A stretch of 64,000 nt of DNA, taken from positions 372,001-436,000 of the forward strand of contig JALBUN010000003.1 in assembly GCA_025174535.1 (NCBI GenBank). Reading direction: 5' to 3'. How positions within the stretch are numbered: position 1 is the first letter of the stretch; each line of letters opens with the position of its first letter. This document shows, one piece after another, positions 11,983 through 22,007 of the stretch. Origin of the DNA: Cantharellus purpuraceus. Its lineage: Eukaryota; Basidiomycota; Agaricomycetes; Cantharellales; Hydnaceae. The position numbers were made by a program, and so were the translations under genes. Below the pieces are notes generated by a model, which worked only from the letters and a program-made list of their open reading frames with translations, was not told where the DNA came from and did no database searches.

Positions 11983-12652
11983 TCATGGCAGTAGCTTTTT
12001 GTAAAACGGACGAGACGATGAAGAGTTGGCCTTGGGTTTTGAATGGCGATACCGATATGGCTTGTTGGCTTGAGAATCTCCCCATTCCACACTGTCCAGC
12101 AGGCGTCCAATCAGTCCCCTCTTCTTGGGCGGCGAGAACTGCAACGTGTATGAGAGCGCACAATAATTAACCTATGTATCTATGTCCCCATGTCCATCAT
12201 AGAATACTCACAAGGAATTTGACACGCTGCCCCGGGGGCGCCATAATAAACGACGGACTCTCTGCATCCTTCGCACGGATCGGAACGGGAATTAACACAT
12301 GTCCGGCACCCCTCGACGACGGATTTGGTAGCGACGAGGCCGTGCGTCTGTGGCCCGACCCATGCTTCGACGTCCGTGCAGGCGAATCGGTGGAATTCCG
12401 ACTCGAGCGGGCCGGCGTCTGTGTCTGTGTCGTGTGCCGCCGCGCAGGCGCAGGACGGGCCGACGGACGCGCGCCGCCGGGATTGGGATTAGGGGTACTG
12501 CGTGGGGTGTAGCTCTGAGTACGGCGTGGAGAAGGCGGCACCTGGGCTGGTTTGGACGGTTTAGAGGGCGTACGAGGGCCGGATGCGTCGCCAGCCTGTC
12601 TGGTGCGACGGGCAGGCGATGAAGACTTGTGCATAGCGGGTGAAGGAGGCAT
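11983..12652 (-). CDS. Pro/Ser/Arg-rich disordered protein, copy 2 of a pair
   Basis: Two exons: 12212-12652 and 11983-12138, joined in phase across a 73-base intron (GTGAGT donor, TTGCAG acceptor), giving 198 residues. I take the ATG at 12652 because the longer open frame begins with a non-ATG codon. The first exon is almost entirely Pro, Ser, Arg and Thr with repeated S/T-P sites. It ends in a more ordered stretch (VLIPVPIRAKDAESPSFIM), and the second exon carries KKRGLIGRLLDSVEWGD and a basic tail ending FYKKLLP. This arrangement mirrors the gene at 9817-10671. No known domain. S/T-P sites suggest a phosphorylated disordered protein, which is inference only. A GTCACGTGAT E-box lies about 137 bases upstream. 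Confidence 0.62.
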
Positions 12653-12788
12653 CTGAAGGATCGACTGGTAACGTGATAGGATGTCGGGCACTCTCTCAAA
12701 TAACTATTCGTAAACTTGACCAACGAAAAAGGTGTGGGGCGGGGGCAGCACTCTTCGCTTCCTGAGGTCGTGAGGCTACTGCCCGCAA

Positions 12789-12798
12789 GTCACGTGAT
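12789..12798. promoter_or_regulatory. E-box GTCACGTGAT
   Basis: A CACGTG core in extended GTCACGTGA context, about 137 bases upstream of the ATG at 12652. The same extended site occurs upstream of three other genes in this window. Confidence 0.4.
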
Positions 12799-13319
12799 TT
12801 TCCTGATTTGGCTCCCCACGTCGATTCGGTTCCAACATCGCTATTTCGAAATTTGCTACCAATGTATGGACCTTCTAACAGCATGGAGAGAGCACCCATT
12901 GTGCAAGTCATCCCCTCTGTTTCTTGTTCGAGGTACCTAGAAGGCTAGACCTGTGTCCTGATATGGTATCAGACTATCTACTACTCGTCCATCAATAACC
13001 AATCAACTGGAAGACTTTTTTTCATTGGAAGGAGTGATGTGACTGATACATCATCAGCTTTTCGCCAATGAAAGGTGCAGAGCTGCTCCACAGGGTTGTG
13101 GATCCTCTGTGCATGTGGCGCAAATCGCGCCACGGGAAATCTCATGAAACAACAGTGATATGCTCACTTGCCCGTAGTGTGTCTTTTTTGGAGAGGCTGC
13201 AACGCAGACAACCTCCACAGAATCACTTTCAACAAAGTGCCAACACATTGATGATCAGGCACAAAGGCACCACCATTGGTGTCAGAGAGCAGTCACGTTG
13301 AGAGTTGAGTACCTGGCCG
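12799..13319. other. Intergenic, no gene seen
   Basis: Only short open frames on both strands, with no motif. Confidence 0.4.
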
Positions 13320-13860
13320 GCTAGGTTGGAGCCGCTTGGCGCGCCGGGGTTTGATTCCAACTGTAGGAACTGAGAAAAAAGAAATCCATATTGTGCTTCA
13401 AAAATATTCTGACAGACTTGTCGGTGGGTTCGGGATGTAGTAGTCAATCCCAGCGTACTGAGCAGTGACCATACCGGCACATTGATTCTTGTACCAACGA
13501 ATCAAAACGCGCATCAATTGATGGTTCAGACCAGGGTTCGCAAAGAACGCATGCTTAAGTGCCTTGAATGATAGTAGAACAGTTCAGCAGCCTGCGTCAA
13601 CCAACATCTGCGGCATGGTATGGCCATACCCAGTCAGATTTCCGAGGTATTCGATGTATCTTAGCGAGAATTACGAGAACGCTGAAGGCTGTAGTATTGT
13701 CCTGGGAGAGTAAGGATAGGATTCACCAGTGTTGGGCTCGTTAAAATAAGGTTCAGTCATCAACAGCCCAGAGTCAATGCCACGTTGAATGAAAACCGTT
13801 CCGCGAGAGGTCCTTTCACGAGTTCTCGTGGCATCGTGCCCTCCAGCAGTCCCTGAGAGC
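13320..13860 (-). pseudogene. Degraded coding fragment, family not recognised
   Basis: The minus strand carries several protein-like stretches in changing frames. In order they are TVFIQRGIDSGLLMTEPYFN (about 13740-13800), EYLGNLTGYGHTMPQMLVD (about 13610-13655), FKALKHAFFANPGLNHQLM (about 13515-13570), AQYAGIDYYIPN (about 13430-13470) and DKSVRIFLKHNMDFFF (about 13375-13425). The last join needs a one-base shift, and others need a shift or an unproven intron. PYFNEP recalls the region after the E2 domain of very large ubiquitin-conjugating enzymes, but that is too weak to name it. Introns could explain some of the breaks, so an intact gene is not fully excluded. Confidence 0.4.
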
Positions 13861-13954
13861 GTTAATATCTGAGAATCAAGACATCAAGATATGAGGGAAG
13901 GGGAATGATGAGTGTGAATGAAACACCAACCAGGAAAAGGTTGTATGAATGCGG

Positions 13955-14215
13955 GTTGGCACTCCTAACAACTAGTAGGTTCAGGCGGTGAGCTGGACCT
14001 TAAGTCTGCAGCTGGAGTTCACGGACAAAGACGTGTATTAGATTAGAGATATACAGATCATCACAGTATGCGTACCTGGAGTTCACGTCTTTGTCCGTGA
14101 ACTCCAGCAGGCGCTAGAAAAAATTTCTTGTATGCCCTGCCGAGCCGTGGACCTACATGCGTCCACTTTGAGGTCGAGTCGCTTCATAGTCAAATCTTCG
14201 TCAACTCCAAAGACA
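13955..14215 (-). repeat. Dispersed repeat, copy 1
   Basis: On the minus strand this segment aligns with 62754-62900 on the plus strand. Shared landmarks in order are TTGACGAAGAT or close, CGACTCG, CTCAA-GTGGAC, GGTCCACG-CTCGGCAGG, TTTTCTAGCGC, a CTGGAGTTCA hairpin, CCGCCTG and GTTGTTAGG. Reading the shared part as protein gives related peptides (RLDLKVDACRSTARQGI here; RLALNVDSYGSTTRQAI in the other copy), so the repeat may derive from the end of a mobile-element gene. GTTGTTAGG could be an LTR edge, but no partner edge was found. Confidence 0.55.
14012..14107. repeat. Perfect 24-bp inverted repeat with nested hairpin
   Basis: Arm 14012-14035 is the exact reverse complement of 14084-14107, with 48 bases between. 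The right arm also forms its own 12-bp hairpin with an 8-base loop (CTGGAGTTCACG at 14076-14087 against CGTGAACTCCAG at 14096-14107). The related copy at 62840-62871 keeps only a 10-bp version of this small hairpin. Confidence 0.8.
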
Positions 14216-15172
14216 TCACAGTGAGTGAATTAATGGAGATTAATACTCCGGATCATATGAAAACAACCCAAAGTGAAATAGGGCAAACCATTCTAGTCAT
14301 GTGATGGGTACCTGTGGCCTTACTTTTTACGCTAGCCTCTGAATTAGGAAGACACCTCGCGTGGGTAGAGAAGCTGAGGCGACAGAATTTGTTGCGTTTC
14401 TGACTGCCTCGGCACATAATTTATGTCTATTCAAAGTTCCCTTGTCTGAAAACAGTGGTTTTATCGGGTAAGTGGGTCTGCCCCAGCGGGCTATTTCAAC
14501 GCACCCCTTCGAGTCCAGTCACAGCGTGATGCGTCACACAAAGTTTCTGCTACTTAAAATAGTATCACAATGTTAACGCCGTGTTGCAGAGTATGGATAA
14601 TCCGTGGACCGACATAACTCAGAATATTTGCATCTCCGAGTCCATCACTTCAAGGGCTGGCGTTCGGACACCCCTGCCGCTGTACAAAGAAGATCTGCAA
14701 TGTAGCTCCAAACGGTACCAGTGTGAGCACAGGACGCACCATTACATAATTCTATCAGAAGCTCAGAGTAATATAATAGGATGTGTAGAACTTCCCCATG
14801 CAAACACATGTTTGCAACGTGGACACTTCACGCGAATGTCTTCGAACATGCGCTCCAGACGTTCTTCTGCGTTTTCCTGCTCATCTCATTGTTTTGGCAA
14901 CTCTATGAATGTTGCATGTTATCAGCACCTCGCCTGGACGAAGCATGCATGCCATTAGTAGTTAGATCCTCAGGGTATAGTCCTCTAAACCCGCCCGAGT
15001 ATGAAATCAGAACCTCGTTTGGCTCATCGATGCATTCCAAACCCAACCTTTCACTGCCAGTGAGGTGTCATTCATAATCCAAGTTGCCCTGCCCTACTGC
15101 CTCAACGCAGTCGAGATATATACTAAGGTCTCTCCATGCAAGATTAGATACCAACCGTACGCTAATAGCTGA
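14216..15172. other. Intergenic, no gene seen
   Basis: Upstream region of the first VIT/vWA gene. A 125-residue open frame at 14581-14958 has no recognised motif. The leader just before 15173 resembles the one before 19020, including a shared GAGATATATA stretch that may act as a TATA element (about 15112-15121 and 18952-18961). Confidence 0.4.
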
Positions 15173-18100
15173 ATGGCTCAGTACAACTGCACAGGGATTG
15201 TGTCCACCTCCGACCAAACAAATGCGACATACCTCCCGCTAGCGTCTCTCGACGCTCATGTCTTCATAGCAGACGTATCTGCTCGCGTCTTTCTTAAACA
15301 GGTGTACTCTCACAATGGATCGGATATATTACCTGAAGCCTACTACATCTTTCCCGTACCGGCACGCGCGGCAGTGTGCAGTTTTGAAATGAAAACCAAA
15401 AGCGGAGTCGAGCTCAAGGGTGTCGTGAAAGAGCTCTCCCAAGCAAAAGAGATGTACGAGGAAGCGCGTCGCAAAGGATGGCTTAGTGGTCTGCTTGAGC
15501 AGTTTGGCCAGGATGGTATGAGCCGTTTTCTTCGGGAGTTCACCTTTGTCCAGACTAAGATTATTTTATCGCGGTTTATCATTCCATAGTGTTTGTCATG
15601 TCTATAGGCTTTGTGCCTCCGTATGCCGACGTCAAAGTTCTGATCTCCGTGAGCTATTAGTTTTCGTTCCATACAAATGCCTTACATATTTTTATAGTAT
15701 GTTGTAGACCTGTCCGAGGATGATCAGATTGACACGGTTCGGTTTCAGCTTTCGTCTCACGTCCGCGCTCGCTATGGCGCACCGTCCAATTCCGCTCTGT
15801 ATCACGACAAGATCCATCACGCCCTTCTCAGCATTACTGTTGACATCGCAATGCCTGGAGACATTCTTGGCGTCACTTCTGTTAATCACACCCCATTTCT
15901 TGACGTTCCATTGCCTTCAAGTTCTAGCATATCTCGTCCTCGGAATTATGCCCGTAAACGGTTCACCTCACCCGACTTGATGGATCTTCAAAAGGATTTC
16001 TTGCTCATCGTGAGTGCCCTTAAACTTGGCAGGTCCCGGTGTCTTGCAGAATATCTGTCTCACGAGGAGAACTCGCTGCGTGGCATTACTGGACCGACCA
16101 CTGCGCTTGCATGTACCATTGTTCCACGATTTGACATCAAAGCGCGATCCACGAAGCAGGAATGCCTATTCCTAGTTGATCGATCTGGAAGCATGATTGG
16201 AATGGGAATTGCCATGGCTAAAGAAACGCTGAAACTGCTTTTGAAACAGCTACCATCTACAGATGCGATGTTCAACATTCACAGCTTCGAGTCTACCTGC
16301 ACTGCGCACTGGTATGTAAGCCGGCCCACCACAGAAGCGAACATCCTTGAGGCGGTAAGAACTGATTGCTCTCGGTCTTGTGTTTCTCATCAATTTACCT
16401 GCTTGACATTACAGATCGATCATGTCGAAGCCCTGGAAGCCGGTGGCGGAACTGAGATGCTAGATTCACTACAGTCCATTTTTAAGGCAAGGCGACAGGA
16501 TATGCCTACATGTATATTTGTGCTCACGGACGGTGGGGTAAGCTCTTAAAGTCACGGATATCTTTACCTTCTGAACTTGGCAAGATAAGATCTATAATGT
16601 TGACCAGACGGTGGAAGCTGTCCGCAGTGAAGTGTCAAAAACTCCCATCACTGCTCCTCTCCGCGTCTTCACACTCGGAATGGGTAGTGGGGCATCCTCA
16701 GAGCTATGTGAGAGACTTGCCTTAGCCGGCAATGGTTTCCACATGATGACAGTGGACGGAGAACCCTTGGCTATCAAGGCGAAACGATTGATGAATGCTA
16801 TGCAGGTTCCACAGGTCGAGGAGATGAGGGTCGACTGGGGTGGTTCCACCCCAAGCCAAGGTATGAACGTCACCTATTCTCATTCATATGTCTTATCGCA
16901 TATGTTCAAGTCCGTCAAGCACCTCACCGAATTCCAGCTGTCTCACCGGGGATGCGCCTCCTCGTCACGGCTATCATTCCAGGTGTTCGAACCCCAACCG
17001 AAGTAACCATCATGCTACGACTCTCGGACCAAACCACTCTGGATTATCGCGTCCCAGTTCAAGCAATATCTCATCATGTTCCAGCCAGTTTTACAGAAGG
17101 TCTTTGGGAACAGACAGAGATCCCCCCCCTCATTCACACTCTTTCTGCACATCTACTCATTCAGGACGTAGAAGGAGGCCACGAGCACCCCCTTGAGACG
17201 CATGCATGGGCTAGATTGGACCCCGAAGCCAAACGAGACGTTGCCAAGAGATATATTATCGAGCTTGGTACACAGTATCAGATCGCAAGTTCGCTCACGG
17301 CATTCGTCGCTATTGCGATTCCCAAGTCAACAGCGAAGCTACCCGGGAGTCAGAGAAACAATGCCCCTCGTCAAGCCTCTCAGAAAAACAGCCCCGACAG
17401 CTCGCAAGGCGGGAGTGCAGCACAAGCGGCTACCTCTCAAATCCCGGTGACAAGAAAACAACGTAAGAATGAAACGCAACCCGGCCCAGCGACTGGTGGG
17501 ACTAGCTCACACTCCCAGTCTGGCGGCAAATCCAACAACGAAGGTTCCAAGAATACGTCCAAGAGGACTAACATGTCAACGGCCAATCCCCCCACCCAAC
17601 AAAAGCCCACGGGATCGCAAGGCTCTCCACCACATAACTCTCAAGGGCACAACAATTTTGTCAGTGGGTCCCCCCAGAAGTCAGGAGAGCCAGACATCCA
17701 GAGCCCCAGCAGTCAGATGCCGGGTGCCTACAGGCACTCTCCCAATACCGGAACGACAGCACCCGCTGCTTCCACAAAGCCTGCGGGATCGCAAGGCCCC
17801 CCATCGCATGACTCTCAAGGGGACGACGATTCTGTCGGCGGGTCTTCCCAGGAGTCGAGAGGCAAAGGCTCCCAGCGCTCCACCAGTCAGATGCCGGGTG
17901 GTTATAGACATTTTCAGAATTCCGGAACGACAGAACCCAGAAGCTTGTTCGACTTTTTTATCCTTAAGCCTTCACAAGCATCAAATACCGTGCAGGACGT
18001 CCTTTGTATGCCTGACCCTCAAGGAGGGAGCCCAGTGATTTTCACTGCACCACCTCTGCGTGGACAGACCACGATTATTACATTTGCTAAGTCGTGGCTC

Positions 18101-18529
18101 AAGTCGCTGCGCTCATTTGTGTTTTCGAAAAGCGTTGTCGGCGGATCACGACGCGACGCTATGGGGACCGCATCGGCATTCCCAGTATCACACAACCCCT
18201 TCGTCCCCAAAGGAATCATGGAGATGACTCAGCTCCAATCCTCTTCTGATGGCTCCTTCTCCCGCATCTCACAGGGATTGTCTTCGATCATTGGCATTCC
18301 TGAGATGGAACTCCGGAACTCGGCTCCTCCGTCAATGACTTATGGGGAGAAAAATGAATCGATATGGGCGACAGCGATCGCCGTCGCGTTTTGCAGGAAG
18401 AGGCTCGTGCCGCATGTTGCATTGTGGGAAGACATGACGGAGAAGGCGAGCCAGTTTGGTTCTGGAGTGTGTGGTGACGACCAATTCGAGAGTATTATTC
18501 AGGAGGCCCTCAAACTCTTCGAGCATTAA
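15173..18529 (+). CDS. VIT domain + von Willebrand factor A protein, copy 1
   Basis: Six exons by eye: 15173-15515, 15590-15648, 15698-16354, 16415-16537, 16590-16860 and 16938-18529, giving 1014 residues with every join in frame. Residues 1-135 are a VIT (vault/inter-alpha-trypsin) domain, with LKQVYSHNGSDILPEAYYIF and PVPARAAVCSFEM. A von Willebrand A domain starts near residue 290; its metal-binding site is intact (LVDRSGSM, with the acidic TDGG later). A long Ser, Gln, Gly and Pro-rich linker with degenerate internal repeats follows, then a conserved C-terminal block (IWATAIAVAFCRKRL). No signal peptide is seen, so it is probably intracellular. The family role in fungi is not established. 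The gene at 19020 is a tandem paralogue with the same exon plan. Confidence 0.9.
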
Positions 18530-19019
18530 TGTTCATGCCCGCACTATGATGAACAGTCTCTTGTAATCTAGCTGCTCATTTACATAAATGGTTTTTTTTT
18601 TTGCAACTTGCATGCATCTTTTACAGAGATTCATGTAACATCAGATCTACCAAATTTACTGCCGCGACTATACCAAATGAATGACACGCTTATGTAATGC
18701 ACCTCAAAATTTGGCAATGTCAATGTGAACACTACTATCACTACATGCAGCCAAGGGCGTCATTCTGCTATTGACTTTGGCAACTATATGGACTCAGCGC
18801 ATTAGCAACGCGCTACCTGCGTGAAATGCGCGTGCACCGCTAATCTTCAGGCCTCAAGCTATACCCTCCAGTTCGTCAGCTTCCTCGATGTATTCCAAAC
18901 CTGTTCTTCGTTTCATCCATAACCACCGAAACCCTACTGCCCTCAACCCAATTGAGATATATATAATCTCTCCTCGGGCCCGTGCAAGAATTGAATATCG
19001 ACCGTTCTCTAAGAACTGA
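18530..19019. other. Spacer between the tandem VIT/vWA genes
   Basis: A 490-base spacer holding the 3' end of copy 1 and the promoter of copy 2. The last about 150 bases resemble the leader of copy 1, so the duplication included the promoter. Confidence 0.5.
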
Positions 19020-22007
19020 ATGGCTCAACTGCCGTACGACTGCTCAGGTATTGTATGCACTGCGGACCAGACCAATGCGACGTATCTCCCCCTAGAGTCG
19101 CTTGACGCCCATGTCTTCATCGCCGATATATCTGCTCGTGTCTTCCTAAAGCAACTGTACTCTCACAATGGGTCCGATTTCCTTCCCGAAGCCTATTATG
19201 TCTTTCCAGTGCCAGCACGCGCTGCAGTGTGCAGTTTCGAGATGACAACTCGAAATGGGGTCGAGCTCAAGGGTGTAGTGAAAGAACTTTCCCAAGCAAA
19301 GGAGGAATATGAGGAAGCACGCAGCAAAGGATGGCTCAGTGGTTTTCTTGAGCAGTTTCGCCAAGATGGTAAAAGTGTTCTCTCTATCCAGACCAGCACT
19401 AATCTGTTCATAGTAGCTGACCATGTTCTTTCTCATTTCATCTAGTGTTTGTCGTGTCTATAGGCTCTATGCCGCCGAATGCCGACGTCACCGTGCTAAT
19501 ATCCGTAAGCTATTGAAGTGTATTCGTCGCAAATGCCTTACTTCTTCCCTTCAGTATGTTGTAAACCTGTGGGAAGATGACCAAAGCAGTATGGTTCGTT
19601 TCCAGCTTTCATCGCACGTGCGCGCTCGCTATGGCGCACCGTCCGATTCCGCTCTGTATCACGACAAGATCCATCACGCCCTTCTCAGCATTACTGTTGA
19701 CATCGCAATGCCTGGAGACATTCTTGGCGTCACTTCTATCAATCATAACCCATTTCTTGACGTTCCATTGCCTTCTAATTCCAGTATACCTCGTCCTCGG
19801 CATTATGCTCGTAAACGGTTCAGCTCACCCAACTTAATCGACCTTCAGAAGGATTTCTTGGTTATTGTGTATGCCCTCAAACTTGGCAGGCCCCGGTGTC
19901 TTGCAGAATATCTGTCTCACGAGGAGAACTCGCTGCGTGGCATTACTGGACCGACCACTGCGCTTGCATGTACCATTTTTCCACGATTCGACACCGGGGT
20001 GCAATCCACGACCCAAGAATATCTATTTCTAATTGATCGATCCGGAAGCATGGCTGGAATGGGAATTACTATGGCGAAAGAAGCTCTGAAACTGTTTTTA
20101 AAACAGTTACCGTCTACCAATGCGATGTTCAATATATACAGCTTCGCGTATGTCTGTAATGCGCACTGGTATGTAAGCCGGCCCAGCACAGAAGCAAACA
20201 TCCTTGAGGCGGTAAGAACCGATTGCCCTCGGTCTTGTGTTTCTTATTTACCTGCTTGACATTACAGATCAACCATGTCGACGGCCTGGAAGCCGGTGGC
20301 GGAACTGAGATGCTAGGTGGATTGCGAAACATTTTCTGGACGAGAAGAACGCGGCTTCCTACTTGCATATTAGTGATTACGGATGGTAACGTGCGTTCTT
20401 AAAGTCACAGGCAGGCGCCTCTACTGATAGTAAACAGATCTATAACGTTGATCAGACGGTGGAAACTGTCCGTAGTGTGGTTTTGAAAACCCCCCTCACC
20501 GCACCTCTCCGCGTGTTTACACTCGGAATTGGTAGCGGTGCGTCTACAGAGTTATGTGAGAGACTTGCCTTGGCCGGCAACGGTGTACACATGATGGCGG
20601 TGGACGGCGAACCCTTGACCATCGAGGGGTTGGCCTATGCCATGCAGAGTGTGCAAATAGAAGAGATGAGTTTCGACTGGGGTGGTCCCAGTCCCAGCCA
20701 AGGTAAGGGAAACACATGTTCTCGTTCAAATGTCTTACCACGCATTTCAAGCATTGCACCGGTTTCCAGCTAACTCGCGCCTCCTCGCCACGATCATCAT
20801 TCCAGGCATTCAGACCCCAACAGAAGTCACCATCACCTTACGACTCTCAGACGGAACCACTATCGATAATCGTGTCCCAGTTCAAACGATATCGCATATT
20901 CCAGCTGGTTCTCTAGAGGAGTTTAGGGGACGGACGGGGATTCCTCCGCTCATCCACACTATATCTGCACACTTTCTCATTCAGGACCTGGAGTGGGGCG
21001 ACAGATACCCCCTCTCCAGGCATGCATGGGCTGGGTTGGGCCCCGAAGCCAGACGAGACGCCATCAAGAGATATATTGTCCAGCTTGGTACACAGTATCA
21101 AATCGCCAGTTCGCATACAGCATTTGTAGCCATTACAGCTCCCACGTCGGAGGCTGGTGGAAAGGCTGACAAGGAAGCTCCACAACACCTCTCGGAGACA
21201 ACTCACGCGAAGTCATCAAAGACACTGGTAGATAGTCCGACCACTCGACGAACGCCCGAGGGATCAAAAGACACCTCATTGCATAACTCTCAAGGGAAAA
21301 ATGACTCGGTCGGTGGGTCTTCCCAGAAGTCAGGAGAAAAAGACTCCCAGAATCCCACCAGTCAGATGCCAGGTGCTTATAGACACTCCACGGATACAGG
21401 AACGACGGCGTCCGGATGCATGTTCGACCTTTTTGCCCACGAGCCTTCGTCAACCTCGGTTCCTGTGCAGGAGATCCTTTGTATACCCAATCCCCAGGGG
21501 GGGAGCTCAATGATCTTCACGGCACCACCCCCGCCTCTACAGACCACCGTCATAGCGTTTGCAAAGTCGTGGCTCAAGTCACTGCGCTCGTTCATGTTCT
21601 CAAAAGGCGCCGTAGGCGGCTCAAGACGCAACGTTGTGCACGCCGGGTCGGCATTCCCGGGATCGCACAACGCACCGGTCCCCAAGGAGATCATGGAGAT
21701 GGCCCAGCTGCAATCCTCTTCTGATGGCTCGTTCTCCTGCGTATCACGGGAGTTGTCTTCGATCGTTGGCATTCCCGAGATGGAACTCCGTGACTCGGCT
21801 CCACCATCAATGGCCTACGGGGAGAAAAATGAGTCCATATGGGCGACCGCGGTCGCCGTCGCATTTTGCAGGAAAAGGCTCGTGCCGCATGTTGCGTCAT
21901 GGGAAGACATGACGGAGAAGGCAAGCCAATTCGGTTCGAGGATGTGCGGGGGTGACGATCAATTCGAGGCTGTTGTTGAAGAGGCTCTCAAACTCTTTCG
22001 GGGCTAG
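19020..22007 (+). CDS. VIT domain + von Willebrand factor A protein, copy 2
   Basis: Six exons in the same plan as copy 1: 19020-19368, 19446-19504, 19555-20211, 20268-20390, 20438-20702 and 20770-22007, giving 896 residues. Exons 2, 3 and 4 have exactly the same lengths as in copy 1 (59, 657 and 123 bases). The VIT domain and vWA metal site (LIDRSGSMAGMG) are intact; the acidic loop reads TDGN instead of TDGG. The low-complexity linker is about 120 residues shorter than in copy 1, through loss of repeats. The C-terminal block IWATAVAVAFCRKRL is retained. Two patches of exon 3 are nearly identical to copy 1, which suggests gene conversion. Both copies look functional from sequence. Confidence 0.9.
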
